Counted from the first letter of the stretch, positions 9,161 through 19,932 are shown. The stretch: DNA of 64,000 nucleotides from Mediterraneibacter glycyrrhizinilyticus (GCF_015560805.1 NZ_JADMSO010000011.1:35811-99810), one strand, 5' to 3'. Numbers and translations are program-made. Notes: generated by a model from the letters alone, not told the origin.

Positions 9161-12100
9161 CTGATTTCCTCCCGCAGTGTAAAGGAATAAATGATCTTCT
9201 CTTTGACCGGTTTCTTTAAAAGCTGTTCCAAAGCCTCCGCATAATAATCCAGCTGCGCATGATATTTTTCCCGCAGTTCCTCCGCCTTACGCACCCGGTC
9301 CGTCTTATAATCCAGCACGACCAGTTCTCCGTTTTCTTCAAAACAAACGTCGATGATCCCCTGCACAAGGATCATTTCCTCACTTTGGATCTCCGGATAG
9401 ATCTCTGATGCCGGAACTCCAAGCACAAACGGCTGCTCTCTCCAGAGGCATCCTGCTCTCGCTGCCGCCCGCATCCTTTTTCCGGCTCCGCTGTTCAAAA
9501 ACCGCAGAATATCCGGTAGTCGGATGCAGTCTGCCATTTCTTTCGACAGCCGTCCCTCTTCCTGAAATCGCCGGATCTGTTCTCCAAGCTGTACGCCGAA
9601 TGTTTCTTCCTTATATTCCTCAGAAAAATCCAGCAGTTCCAGCACTTTATGGTAAGCGCTTCCTCTAGACGCGCCCTTTAATTCTTCGGTTTCCTGCATA
9701 AATTTCGGGATCAGCGGAACCATTTCCGGTTCCTCGTACAAGATTTCTCCGCTTTCTTCTTTCAGATACGCATGCTTTTTCAATTCCGATACGGTAAATT
9801 TCAACTGCATTTTCTGTTCTTCCCGATACGGATAAGAAAAAGAGCCCTGCTCTTCCAGATGTTTCCGAAGTTCTTCATCATAAACGGTCTCCGTGTTCCA
9901 ATGTTCCAATACATCCCGTGCGATCTCATCGCCTTTTTCCTCTGCATGATTTTCCAGTTCCACATCCCAAAGCGATGCAACCTCCACCTTGATTGGCGTC
10001 TCTTCTCCGAGAACCGCCGCCGTCACCCAGTCCATATACGATCTGGCTTTCGTAAGCTGATGGAAAGAAAGCGGTGTGATCTCCTGTTCCGTTTTCCATG
10101 GCTGTTCATATCCCGCTTTCCCCGGCTGTTCCTGTTCCGTTTCCTGCATCTTACATACATATTCCGCAGTCTTTTCATCAACAGTTCCTACCATGATCAG
10201 TTTTTCTTTCGCACGGGTCAGCGCCACATAAAGCACGCGCAGTTCTTCCCCAAGAGTTTCCAGCTTTACTTCCTGCTGGATCACTTTTTTCAGAAGTGTC
10301 GGGATCTTCGTCCTCCTTTCCAGATCGACCGTATCGATCCCCACGCCCCACTCCGGATGGATGATCAGATTTCCTGTGATGTCCATCATATTAAAGCGTT
10401 TTCCCATTCCTGCCACAAACACGACCGGAAATTCCAGACCTTTACTCTTATGGATACTCATGATCCGCACCGTATCCGCCTGTTCATCGGCAATATTTGC
10501 CTCCCCGTAATCCACGTCATACTTCCGCAATTGTTCAATATACCGCACAAAATGAAACAGACCTTTATAACTTGTTCCCTCAAACACCGCAGCTTTCTCC
10601 ACGAGCATCTCCACATTTGCCGCCCGCTGTTCTCCGCCCGGCATTGCGCTGATATAAAGTCCATATCCGGTCTCCTCCAAAATCCGCCACAACAATTCAT
10701 GGATCGGCGTATAAGGGATCATTTCCCGGAAACGTTCAACCTGCCGGTAAAATTTCCGAAGTTTCGCGCCGATTTCTCCGGTATGTTCTTCTGCCGCACG
10801 ATGTACCGCTTCATAAAAGAAATTTCCCGATTCACATGCTTTTTCATCGTCTTCCGTTTCATGTGCCGTTTCATGCGCCTTTTCATCATCTGCCATTTCG
10901 CACGCCTTTGCTTTTGCCGCCGTTTTGATCTCTGCCAGCTGCTGTGCGTTCAGTCCCACAAACGGAGATGTCAGCACCGCCGCAAGAGGAAGATCCTGCC
11001 GCATATTATCCAGAATTTTCAGATAATCCAAAAGAACGCTGACCTCATACGTTTCAAAATATCCCTCCCGGCTTCCCGCATAAGCCGGAATCCCCTCCTC
11101 AGCAAGCACCGATGCGTACACATCCGCCCAGCCTTTGATGCTTCGGGTCAGGATCACAATATCCCTGTACTGCGCCCTCCGAAGCTTTCCGGTCTTTTTA
11201 TCCGTCACCACACCATTTTGCACCAATTCCCGGATACGATGCGCAACGATCCGCGCTTCCAGTTCTTTTGCTTCCATATCCCCTGTCGGATCTACAAGCA
11301 GAAGTTCCGCCTCAAACTCCGATATGCCGTCCCTCCGCATCACCGGTTCAAATGCCGCTCCCGGGTAAAGAGCCGCCTGATCATCGTAGCAGATCCCTCC
11401 CAGTTCCTTTCGCATGATCCGCCGGAAAATATAATTTGCTCCGTCCAGCACTTCCGTCCTGCTCCGGAAATTTTTGTGAAGATCGATCCGCTGGCACACA
11501 CTGTCGTCCAAACTGTATGTGTCGTATTTCTCCATAAACAATTCCGGTCTGGAAAGCCGGAACCGGTAAATACTCTGCTTCACATCCCCGACCATGAAAA
11601 CATTATAGTCTCCGCGGCTCACCGTCGATACACTTGTCAGGATCGCCTCCTGGATCAGGTTGCTGTCCTGATACTCATCGATCATCACTTCGGCAAACTG
11701 CTCCTGATATTCTCTCGCCGTCACGGACGGCTTCAATTCCCCATCCACTTCTTCTGTTAAAATACGAAGTGCGAACTGTTCCATGTCTCCGAAATCGATC
11801 AGATTTTTACTCTGCTTTTTCTCCGCAAATGCATCCGCAAACCGGTTCACCAGTTCCGTAAATGTACACATCGTCTTGTAGGAATCTTCCAGATCTTTAA
11901 AAATCTCCTCAGGCGCTTCGTAAAAATAGGCTTCCGTAAGGTCTCCCACAAGCTTTTTCACCTCACCGCGCAAAGCTTTGATCTGCTCCCTTTTTTCCGG
12001 CGAGACACTTTCATCTTTCTTCGTGGAAAGCCGCTTCCATTTTAAAGAAGAAAGCTGTTCATACATTTCAGAAAATGAAACGGCTGCCGCCGCTCTCTCC

Positions 12101-12861
12101 AACATCTTCAAATCCGCTTCCAAAATATCCGCCTGCATATATGGACCGTCAGGTTCTTCGCATATGCGGATTCCCTCCCGCAGGACTTCCAGTATATCTT
12201 TCAGATACTGACCGATCCGATTCATCGCTTGCAATATAAATTCCGGTTCATTTCCATTATTTCTATACTGTTCGGCACACTGCTCCAACCATCGTTTTGG
12301 CTGCGGATAGCTTCGGGAATACTCATACAGCTTTAAAATCTGTTCTTCCAGCTTTTTATCGTTTCTTCCGCCGCCGAACTTTTCCGCCATTTCCAGAAAC
12401 TCTTCCGCCCCATCTGCATAGCATGCTTCCAATAATTCTTCGAGTACATCCTGTTTCAGAAGCTTCAATTCTCCCTCTTCTGCGATCCGGAATCCCGGAT
12501 CGATATCGATCACATGAAAATGATCCCGAATCACCGACAGACAGAAACTGTGGATCGTCGTGATCGGCGCACTGTGGATCAACGTTGCCTGTCTCTGCAG
12601 ATTCGCATTTCCCGGATCTGCCTCCAACACTTTTTCGATCGCTTCCCGAATCCGTTCTTTCATCTCCGCTGCCGCAGCCTCGGTAAAGGTCACGATCAAA
12701 AGCCGGTCCACATCCACCGGATGTTCCCGATCCGTCAGCATTTGGATGATCCGTTCTACGAGGACTGCGGTTTTACCCGATCCTGCTGCCGCCGATACAA
12801 GAATATTCCGGTTTCGCAGGTCGATCACTTTCTGCTGTTCTTCTGTCCATTTTACGCTCAT
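9154..12861 (-). CDS. addA: ATP-dependent helicase/nuclease subunit A
   Basis: 1235 residues, the usual AddA length. UvrD/Rep-type helicase plus RecB-like nuclease of the AddAB complex, which resects double-strand breaks for RecA loading. Walker A AAAGSGKTAVL at residues 25-35, VMIDEYQDSN (Walker B), VRIMSIHKSKGLEFPVVF, and the C-terminal nuclease motif LVVLDYKTDRV. A Lys/Glu/His-rich insertion with short repeats (DDEKAHETAHETEDDEKA) near residue 660 and a Gln/Glu-rich stretch near 930 are lineage-specific linkers. ATG at 12861 overlaps the addB stop (ATGA) and has GGAGGGG upstream, so it is preferred over an ATG nine codons earlier. Confidence 0.97.
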   Translation of the reverse strand: MSVKWTEEQQKVIDLRNRNILVSAAAGSGKTAVLVERIIQMLTDREHPVDVDRLLIVTFTEAAAAEMKERIREAIEKVLEADPGNANLQRQATLIHSAPITTIHSFCLSVIRDHFHVIDIDPGFRIAEEGELKLLKQDVLEELLEACYADGAEEFLEMAEKFGGGRNDKKLEEQILKLYEYSRSYPQPKRWLEQCAEQYRNNGNEPEFILQAMNRIGQYLKDILEVLREGIRICEEPDGPYMQADILEADLKMLERAAAAVSFSEMYEQLSSLKWKRLSTKKDESVSPEKREQIKALRGEVKKLVGDLTEAYFYEAPEEIFKDLEDSYKTMCTFTELVNRFADAFAEKKQSKNLIDFGDMEQFALRILTEEVDGELKPSVTAREYQEQFAEVMIDEYQDSNLIQEAILTSVSTVSRGDYNVFMVGDVKQSIYRFRLSRPELFMEKYDTYSLDDSVCQRIDLHKNFRSRTEVLDGANYIFRRIMRKELGGICYDDQAALYPGAAFEPVMRRDGISEFEAELLLVDPTGDMEAKELEARIVAHRIRELVQNGVVTDKKTGKLRRAQYRDIVILTRSIKGWADVYASVLAEEGIPAYAGSREGYFETYEVSVLLDYLKILDNMRQDLPLAAVLTSPFVGLNAQQLAEIKTAAKAKACEMADDEKAHETAHETEDDEKACESGNFFYEAVHRAAEEHTGEIGAKLRKFYRQVERFREMIPYTPIHELLWRILEETGYGLYISAMPGGEQRAANVEMLVEKAAVFEGTSYKGLFHFVRYIEQLRKYDVDYGEANIADEQADTVRIMSIHKSKGLEFPVVFVAGMGKRFNMMDITGNLIIHPEWGVGIDTVDLERRTKIPTLLKKVIQQEVKLETLGEELRVLYVALTRAKEKLIMVGTVDEKTAEYVCKMQETEQEQPGKAGYEQPWKTEQEITPLSFHQLTKARSYMDWVTAAVLGEETPIKVEVASLWDVELENHAEEKGDEIARDVLEHWNTETVYDEELRKHLEEQGSFSYPYREEQKMQLKFTVSELKKHAYLKEESGEILYEEPEMVPLIPKFMQETEELKGASRGSAYHKVLELLDFSEEYKEETFGVQLGEQIRRFQEEGRLSKEMADCIRLPDILRFLNSGAGKRMRAAARAGCLWREQPFVLGVPASEIYPEIQSEEMILVQGIIDVCFEENGELVVLDYKTDRVRKAEELREKYHAQLDYYAEALEQLLKKPVKEKIIYSFTLREEIRC

Positions 12862-15800
12862 GCCTGCCCCTCCTTTCCATTCTTGCACACTTCGTTTACG
12901 AAGCCTTCCCCTGCGCGGTCAGATATTTTCTGCGCCCGGCTGCAGATCTGCGCGATCACCTCATCCCGGGAAAGTTTCTCCAGGATTCGATATTCATAAC
13001 CGTCCAGTCTTGGATCGAATCCGCAAATATCCCGATATGCACAGTAATCACATCCCGTACTTCCGCCCAGTTCATAAGGCGCAGCCTCGGCATGTCCCTC
13101 AAAAATCTTTGTTTTTAATTCCTGTTCTTTTTCTTTTGTATAACGAAGAAATCCTGCGAATTCTCCCTGTGTCAAAACTTTGGAAGTTTTGCTCAGGCTT
13201 CCGTCCTTATTACGTCCGACCGGGATCAGTACCGAATTTCCGCTCAGATTTTTCTCCAAATGTGCCAGAACCTCTTCCTCTGCATTGACCAGGCCATCCA
13301 ACCGCAGTTCTTTTAAAATCTTCGTCTCCAGAATCTGATCGTCCCTCTCCTTTTCCACAAGCGGATCCTGCATCCGATAATAGAAAATTCCCGCCGGGAC
13401 GATCTCTTTTGCTTTCGTTTTCCGTCCCTCCAGATCCATCGCCGCATTCAGATAAACCGGAAGCTGCAGCTGCAGACCATGATAAAACGCGGTAATATCA
13501 AACGTCTTCATCCCTGTTTTGTAATCTGTCACCTTGACATAAATACAGTTCTCATCCTCGCAAGTATCGATCCGGTCGATCTTCCCGCTTCCAAACTGCA
13601 GTTCATATCCGCTCGGCAGGAAATCACTCTGTTCCATCTGCTTCGTCAATGCCCAGACTGAACGCCGGATCAGCTTTTTGATCCGCGTGATCATGTATTC
13701 ATTTCGGGCGCTGCTGTAAAGCACGGTATTTCCATAATCAAGGATACTTTCCTCTACGCTCGCATCGATCAGTTTGCTTCGCACAGCTTCATCCATCTCC
13801 GTCCATTTTGTCCGATGCTCATCCGCTTTTCTTGCAAAACGTTCCATCGACTGGTGCGCGATATTCCCCAGATCCATCGCCTCAAACTGATACTGCTCCC
13901 GCTCGGAAAGCCGCAGTCCATACGTCAGGAAATGAGCATACGCGCAAGCGGCAAATCGTTCCAGCCTTGTCACACTTACCCGTTTCGGATCTCCGAACAA
14001 CGCCCCGGCAGTCTCCTCCCTCAGCCGATCCGGCTCTTTCCGGTAAAATGCCGCGTCAAGCAGAAGTCCCGCTTCTCTTGGTTCCATCCGTTCCACTGCT
14101 TCTGTGGTCGGATCTTTCCTCGGTTCTGCTGCCGACTCTGTTGCCTGTTCTGTTTCCCGTTCTGCGATGGATTTCTCCGCCACTTCCACGGACAGATACC
14201 AACTGTAAAGCTGCTTCCAGGAATCGGAAATCCCCTGCTGCCGGTTCCGAAGTCCCGCCGCCAGATATTGTGCCATACCACGTCCGGTCAGCTCCTGCTC
14301 CGACAACGTCCTCGCATCCTCATCCTGCACGGCGATCCCCGGAAACATCCGCCGCAGATCCTGCACAAGATAAGCCGGGCGAAGCGCCTTTCCGTCTCCC
14401 GACGCTTTCGCCCATGAAAGGATCAATCGGTCGGACGGTTTCGTCAAATTCATATACAGGTAAAATTTCTGAATATACGTTTTTTCTTTCGCCCCCGGTG
14501 ACAGCGCGATCTTCTTCTCCGAAAAATGTGCCCGGTCGCGCTCCGATAAAAGACCTCCCTGCCCCAGATTTCCGGGCAGCAGCGTATCGTTTGCCCCGAC
14601 AAAAAACAGGACTTTTAAATGATTCAGACGCGTACGCTCTACATCTCCCACGACAACCTGGTCGAGACTCGGCGGGATCACGCCGACTTTCGCTTCTTCC
14701 AGTCCCGCATCCAGAAGCTCACAATATTCTTTCATCGAAATCGGTTCCTCACCGAGCAGTTCGGTAAACTTGTCGAATAATTCCAGTACGATCCGGTAAA
14801 TCTGTGAATATTCCTTTGCCAGCGCCAGCTCGCCTGTTTCCTGAAATCGCAGTTCCATCGCATGTACTTTTTCCTGCATCTGTTCCTGTACGAGAAATTC
14901 ATACACAGCCATCGTAATATCCCGCACGGTTTTCTTTCTTTTCTTCAAAATCGTCACAAGCGGATCTAATTTTTCCACAAACTGAACCCGCAGATGATTC
15001 AAACGTGCAAGCGCTTCTTCGTCCACTCCGCCGCATCGTCTCACCCAGGCGCTCTGCCATTTTTTGTAGCCTTTGATTCCAAGCGCGATCACATAATTTT
15101 CCATCCGATCCACTTCGTCTCCGGAAAATCCGCTCATCCCGGTCCGCAGAAAACGGAACGCACTTTCATACGAAAAATTCTGTTCCGCCATAGCCAGAAG
15201 ACTCCGCACATATTCTACAAATGCATTGAGCAAAATACTTTTCTTATAGTCGAGAAAGATCGGTACTCCATAAAGCTCACACTGCTTTTCCAAATGTGCG
15301 GCATAAGTATTCAGATCACTTGCCACTACCGCAATATCCCGATAACGATAACCGGATTCCCGTACAAGCCGCCGGATCTGCGCCGCTACAAACGCAGCCT
15401 CTTCCTTTGGATTCCGCACCACATGGAGCGACAGCGCATCCGATGTATCCCCACTGACCGGATAAGTCTTAGACGAATACCGGAATAATTCCGCTTCCAG
15501 AAATCCCATCATCGGATTCTCCCGAAAACGCGGCGTCGGTGTCTCACACAATGTAATCGGATCTTCTATCAAAACCTTGCATTCTTCCGCTTTCTTCACC
15601 AAAGAAAAAACCATCTCTTTACTGATCGCAAACAATTGATACGGATGTCTGTATGTGAACGGATCTTCTTTCGGATCGATCATAACAGTCACGATCACCT
15701 TGCGGCATACTTTCATCAATTCTCCGAGCAGACGGACCTGTACCGGTGTAAACCCGGTAAATCCATCCAATGCCACGACGCTGTTTTTTAAGATCTTTGA

Positions 15801-16370
15801 TTTCGCCGCCATACTGCTCAAAAGATCCAATATCTCTTCTTTTGTAATATACCTGTCTGCCAGATACGCTTCAAATCCCTCATATAACTTCCGGATATCA
15901 CGCAGTTTATACGCCAGATAGCTCTCCGGTTCCAGTGTTTCCAGAAAAGTATCCAGCACGTCAAATCCGATGCCATACTGTGTAAATTCCGAGATGACCG
16001 ATTTCACTTCACTAATATAGCCCTGTTTTTTCAAATTTCCTTTGAGCACTTTTAAATCGTCTTCATAGTTTCCCGCAATTTTCCTCAGAATCAGATTTTT
16101 CCCCTCGTCATCCAGAACCTGTTTCGTCTCACATCCCAATTCCTCGAATACACGATGAGAAAGACGCACAAAACTCAGCACATCGATATTCATGATCCCA
16201 TGTCTCGGATGTGCCATACAAAGATCTTTCTGCGTCTGCATCGTAAACTGCTCCGGCACAAGCACCAGATAATTTTCCGTCGGATGCTCCAGAGACTCCT
16301 CTATGACCGTCTGATATAAATAACTCGATTTTCCGGCTCCCGAATTTCCGAAAATAAACTGTAATCCCAT
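12858..16370 (-). CDS. addB: ATP-dependent nuclease subunit B
   Basis: 1170 residues. Partner of AddA; inactive helicase-like fold that scans for Chi plus a nuclease domain with an iron-sulfur staple. P-loop FGNSGAGKSSYL at residues 7-18. Four cluster cysteines are present: FAACAYAHF near residue 795 and CDYCAYRDIC near the C terminus. VTDYKTGMK marks the nuclease active site. A variable Glu/Ala/Thr-rich linker (about residues 735-765) precedes the nuclease domain. First gene of addB-addA-DUF1294. Confidence 0.97.
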   Translation of the reverse strand: MGLQFIFGNSGAGKSSYLYQTVIEESLEHPTENYLVLVPEQFTMQTQKDLCMAHPRHGIMNIDVLSFVRLSHRVFEELGCETKQVLDDEGKNLILRKIAGNYEDDLKVLKGNLKKQGYISEVKSVISEFTQYGIGFDVLDTFLETLEPESYLAYKLRDIRKLYEGFEAYLADRYITKEEILDLLSSMAAKSKILKNSVVALDGFTGFTPVQVRLLGELMKVCRKVIVTVMIDPKEDPFTYRHPYQLFAISKEMVFSLVKKAEECKVLIEDPITLCETPTPRFRENPMMGFLEAELFRYSSKTYPVSGDTSDALSLHVVRNPKEEAAFVAAQIRRLVRESGYRYRDIAVVASDLNTYAAHLEKQCELYGVPIFLDYKKSILLNAFVEYVRSLLAMAEQNFSYESAFRFLRTGMSGFSGDEVDRMENYVIALGIKGYKKWQSAWVRRCGGVDEEALARLNHLRVQFVEKLDPLVTILKKRKKTVRDITMAVYEFLVQEQMQEKVHAMELRFQETGELALAKEYSQIYRIVLELFDKFTELLGEEPISMKEYCELLDAGLEEAKVGVIPPSLDQVVVGDVERTRLNHLKVLFFVGANDTLLPGNLGQGGLLSERDRAHFSEKKIALSPGAKEKTYIQKFYLYMNLTKPSDRLILSWAKASGDGKALRPAYLVQDLRRMFPGIAVQDEDARTLSEQELTGRGMAQYLAAGLRNRQQGISDSWKQLYSWYLSVEVAEKSIAERETEQATESAAEPRKDPTTEAVERMEPREAGLLLDAAFYRKEPDRLREETAGALFGDPKRVSVTRLERFAACAYAHFLTYGLRLSEREQYQFEAMDLGNIAHQSMERFARKADEHRTKWTEMDEAVRSKLIDASVEESILDYGNTVLYSSARNEYMITRIKKLIRRSVWALTKQMEQSDFLPSGYELQFGSGKIDRIDTCEDENCIYVKVTDYKTGMKTFDITAFYHGLQLQLPVYLNAAMDLEGRKTKAKEIVPAGIFYYRMQDPLVEKERDDQILETKILKELRLDGLVNAEEEVLAHLEKNLSGNSVLIPVGRNKDGSLSKTSKVLTQGEFAGFLRYTKEKEQELKTKIFEGHAEAAPYELGGSTGCDYCAYRDICGFDPRLDGYEYRILEKLSRDEVIAQICSRAQKISDRAGEGFVNEVCKNGKEGQA

Positions 16371-16558
16371 ATCCTCTTCTCCTGCTTTCCTGTCTCTTTT
16401 CCTGCCTGTTTTTCATAGCTTTTATCTTAACAAAAAATCGAACAAAAAAACACCCGTTCAAAGATAGTTTTTCTCCGCCTCTTATGATAATATCGTATAT
16501 ATCATTTGATACAAATGAAATCGCATTCTATACCATTACACCAAAAGGAGTACAGCCT

Positions 16559-18757
16559 ATGAACAATTTAAAACAACTCCGCGACCGTCTCCAGACAAAT
16601 TACGGCGACTGCCATATTTCCTATGTTCCGGGACAGCTCACCGTCAAATTCGGAAAAGGGACGATACTCGCCGACGGTATCCGCACAGAATTTCAGGAGG
16701 ACGGACAGCCCATACAGGAAGTCACCATAGCCAATGACGATGATCTGTATGAGCAAATGGAAGCATTTCTTCTTTATTTGAAAGAGGGCGGTGCGGCAGC
16801 GGCACAGCCGGAAAGCGACAAGCTGCGCCGAAACCCGACCTATCGTTCTGCCTCAGAAGCATTGCAAAAGAATGGGAAGCGTCTCCTTTTCGCACTCGGG
16901 ACTTTGGAAGTCCTGATTTTCTTAAGCGCGCTCTTTTTCGGTGGAAGCACACTGCACTACATCCTATTTTTGCTCGTGCCGTCCCTTGCAATGATTCCGA
17001 TCTCATGGATCCAACGCGCCTGCATCAAGAAACACTGGATTTGTCCGCATTGTCAAAATGCACTGCCAATATCCGGCACTCGATTTTCCCCGGCGATCCA
17101 GTATGTCGCACACTGCCCGTGTTGTAAAAATAATCTGGAAACCGAAGCGATCCCGGAGCCATATGCCGAGTCGCAGACCGACTCTCAGTCGGGATCTGAT
17201 TCTGAACAAGACGCCGAATCCGGCTCATTCTCTCAGGAAGAGCCGTCTTTCGGTACAGAATCCGCCGCAGAATCTTCCGCCCCGCTTCCCACAGCATTTC
17301 CCAAGGCACGCGGCAAATGGGCATGCAGGATTTCCGGACTCCTGCTTCTTCTCTATCTTGCGGTCATCGTACTGTTTTTTGTGACTTCCGTTTCAGAAAT
17401 ACCGCTCGTTAACCTTATAACAGGGGTATGTCTTCATATTCCGGTGGTCATTCTCGTCGTAGCTTTGTTTATTTGCGGTATGCCACACTTAAGTGAATTT
17501 ACCCGTCCGCAGGCGGTGATCCGCGAACGCCCCTCCATCCTGATCGTGGGATTCATCGGATGGGTCTTCGGCATTGCGTTGATCTTTATGGCATTTGCGG
17601 TATGCGCAGTACCTCCGCTTGACCTGGTGCTTGTCCTTGTTCTGTACGCTGCCGGACTCGCCTTTTTCCTGTGTGGAATCTGGGCGCTTCTTGCAGTCAA
17701 AAACCGGGCGCTTTTTCTCTATGAAAATGGAAATGTCCGTTATCTTACCAGCTTCGGACGCCTGAAAGAATTTTCCGCAAAAGAAATCGCTTCGATCCGG
17801 CTTTCCGTAAACGGATCGGTTCAATTTCTGAATGCAGACGGAAGAAAACTTTTCTCTGTCGAAAAGAATATGCAGAGCATGGACGCTCTCGTAAATTGGA
17901 TCGAAACACACGATATTTCTTTCGGTCTGACAAAACAGATGGAAGAAAAAGTGATTCAGGACGCAGGAATTGTAGAACCGAAACAATGGCGTGAAGAATA
18001 TCGTTCATGGATGCACGATCATATCAAACCGATCCGGTTCGGTCTGATCTTAACAGTACTTTTCCTGCTCATCGGAAGCGTCCTGCCGTTCATCCTGTAT
18101 ATACGCACGGATTTTAAATTCAGTTCAACGGTATACCTGTCCGCACTGTCGCCGCTTCCGCTTTTGATCTACATTTTGATTTTTGCACCCGTCATCAATC
18201 TGAACGGAAAACCGAAAGGCGCGACAAAAGAATGGATTTCGATGCACGCCAATCTTTCCGCCCCACTGCTCCTGATCCCGGGACTATGGCTTATCGCAAT
18301 GTTCTTCTATGGATTTAACGACGTTGTATTGACCGTGGTTGATTTTGGAAAATTTCTTGTGCTCTGGCTTGTGATCTGTGCTTTGTTCGGAATCCTGTAT
18401 TTCTTCCGCACTCCAAAGAGACTGCGCGGCGAAGGATCTTTTATTTTCCTTATCCTGCTGCTTCTGTTCTCCTATCCAATGGCGTACGGGCTGAATCTTG
18501 CGCTATGTACTCCTGCCGAACATTATCCGGCAGAGATCGTTTCTCAGGAGATCGAACAGGACGAAGACGAAGATTCTCCCGACTATGTCCTGACTGTCCG
18601 GCTTGAAGACGGAACAGAAACCGATATTGAAGTGGTGGAGGAACTATATCAGCTCGCCTATTTTGATGCTGAACTCGTTGTCTGCGAACGGAAAAGCGTC
18701 TTCGGAATCCGCATGGTAGATCTGCATCTGTCGGATTTCGGCGAGATGGGCGAATAA
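16559..18757 (+). CDS. Unknown multi-pass membrane protein with zinc-ribbon
   Basis: 732 residues; no family recognised. Order: soluble N-terminal ~90 residues (MNNLKQLRDRLQTNYGDCH), two membrane helices near 105-160, a zinc-ribbon-like segment with CPHC and CPCC near 165-200, an acidic Ser/Glu-rich linker, a helix pair, further helices near 290-380, a PH-like segment (LFLYENGNVRYLTSFGRLKEF), then four or five more helices and an acidic C-terminal soluble part. ATG at 16559 has AAGGAG nine bases upstream; an earlier ATG at 16484 lies in a region without such a site. Transcribed alone, divergent from addB, with its own terminator. A membrane-quality or signalling role is only a guess. Confidence 0.75.
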   Translation: MNNLKQLRDRLQTNYGDCHISYVPGQLTVKFGKGTILADGIRTEFQEDGQPIQEVTIANDDDLYEQMEAFLLYLKEGGAAAAQPESDKLRRNPTYRSASEALQKNGKRLLFALGTLEVLIFLSALFFGGSTLHYILFLLVPSLAMIPISWIQRACIKKHWICPHCQNALPISGTRFSPAIQYVAHCPCCKNNLETEAIPEPYAESQTDSQSGSDSEQDAESGSFSQEEPSFGTESAAESSAPLPTAFPKARGKWACRISGLLLLLYLAVIVLFFVTSVSEIPLVNLITGVCLHIPVVILVVALFICGMPHLSEFTRPQAVIRERPSILIVGFIGWVFGIALIFMAFAVCAVPPLDLVLVLVLYAAGLAFFLCGIWALLAVKNRALFLYENGNVRYLTSFGRLKEFSAKEIASIRLSVNGSVQFLNADGRKLFSVEKNMQSMDALVNWIETHDISFGLTKQMEEKVIQDAGIVEPKQWREEYRSWMHDHIKPIRFGLILTVLFLLIGSVLPFILYIRTDFKFSSTVYLSALSPLPLLIYILIFAPVINLNGKPKGATKEWISMHANLSAPLLLIPGLWLIAMFFYGFNDVVLTVVDFGKFLVLWLVICALFGILYFFRTPKRLRGEGSFIFLILLLLFSYPMAYGLNLALCTPAEHYPAEIVSQEIEQDEDEDSPDYVLTVRLEDGTETDIEVVEELYQLAYFDAELVVCERKSVFGIRMVDLHLSDFGEMGE

Positions 18758-18800
18758 AAAACTTCATACCTCCGTGCACTGATGTGCTCATCCTACGATC

Positions 18801-18842
18801 CGGATTCATCGTTTTTATAAATTCGATGAATCCGTATTTTTT
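18801..18842 (+). terminator. Terminator after the membrane protein
   Basis: Perfect 11-base arms CGGATTCATCG / CGATGAATCCG, 12-base loop, then TATTTTTTATT on the plus strand. Confidence 0.88.
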
Positions 18843-19050
18843 ATTCATTTTGATAGAATTTCTGCTCTTTCTATGTTAGACTGTTCTTATCTGTTTCCGA
18901 TTCCGGAAATTGATCTATTACATTCCGGCTGATTCAGCCAACTTACACAATTCGACAATTATTTTTGAACTTGCGAAGCGGAAAGAGGGATTGCCTATGA
19001 TCTGATTGCAAATGACACCTGCAGCGTTTATAATCAAAGGAGGAAAACAC

Positions 19051-19932
19051 ATGAGTGTAAATAAACAACTGAATATGCAGATTTCAAACGAAGAGGAAAT
19101 TCTTGAGCCGCTCAGAAAGCTGAATTTGCTGGATGATTTTCTTTTTGATGTGGCAACCGTAGATTTGGAAACCTGTAAAATTATACTGGAACTGTCCCTT
19201 GGTATTCGTATTAAAAAGCTCTCTTGGCGAGAGGGACAGAAAGTCGTCCACAATCTGCCCGGATATCGCGGCATCCGCATGGATTTCTATGCCGTGGCAG
19301 AAGACGGAACCGTATTTGACGTAGAAATGCAGAAACGAAACGAGGGAAATATCCCTAAGCGAACACGATTTTATCAGGCACTTGTAGACAGCCCAATGCT
19401 GAAAAGCGGGGAGCGAGGTTTTGATAATCTACGTCCGACTGTCATCATTGTGATATGTGGATTTGATCTCTATGGCTATGGAAAGTACCGATATACATTT
19501 GAAAATCGATGTTTGGAAGATCTCTCCCTTCCACTGGGGGATGAATGTAAAAAGGTCATTTTGAATACCAAAGGAAATAACAAAAATGAAGTAGAGTCTA
19601 ATCTGGTCGATTTTCTAAATTATATTGAAAATAGTGAAGATGAATCCATTTCGGAATGCTGTGACGAACGTTTGAAAAATCTGCATAATAAAATCCGTCA
19701 AATTAAATCCAGCGTACAGATTGGAGTGGAATATATGAAGATGGAAGAACGCGACAGGCTGATCCGTGAAGAAGCAATGCAGCAGGGACTTGCTCAAGGG
19801 CAATCACAGGGCGAAACTCGTATGGCAAAACTTGTATTGGAATTGACACAAAAACAACGTTTTTCAGATTTGGAACGTGCGACATTGGACGAAGGGTATC
19901 GCAGGAAACTATTCAAAGAATTTGGTATCTAA
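19051..19932 (+). CDS. Rpn-family PD-(D/E)XK nuclease
   Basis: 293 residues. Recombination-promoting nuclease / 'transposase_31'-like family. Seen: LLDDFLFDVATVDLETCKIIL, then RMDFYAVAEDGTVFDVEMQK, which carries the Asp and the E-x-Q/K of the PD-(D/E)XK core, then RTRFYQALVDSPMLKSG. The C-terminal region has the typical Gln/Gly-rich helix EEAMQQGLAQGQSQGETRM. Family members cleave DNA and promote RecA-independent recombination, and occur in many copies in gut Firmicutes. ATG at 19051 has AAAGGAGG upstream. It stands alone between terminators. Appears intact. Confidence 0.85.
   Translation: MSVNKQLNMQISNEEEILEPLRKLNLLDDFLFDVATVDLETCKIILELSLGIRIKKLSWREGQKVVHNLPGYRGIRMDFYAVAEDGTVFDVEMQKRNEGNIPKRTRFYQALVDSPMLKSGERGFDNLRPTVIIVICGFDLYGYGKYRYTFENRCLEDLSLPLGDECKKVILNTKGNNKNEVESNLVDFLNYIENSEDESISECCDERLKNLHNKIRQIKSSVQIGVEYMKMEERDRLIREEAMQQGLAQGQSQGETRMAKLVLELTQKQRFSDLERATLDEGYRRKLFKEFGI

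Noticed and set aside
10860..10910. Short repeats with GCC/TTTCAT-like units inside addA
   Set aside because: They encode a low-complexity Lys/Glu/His linker in frame (AHETAHETEDDEKA); an expanded linker, not a separate element.
9772..11760. A 662-codon open frame on the plus strand
   Set aside because: It is antisense to addA, has biased composition (Arg/His/Phe-rich) and no ribosome binding site; an artefact of addA codon use.
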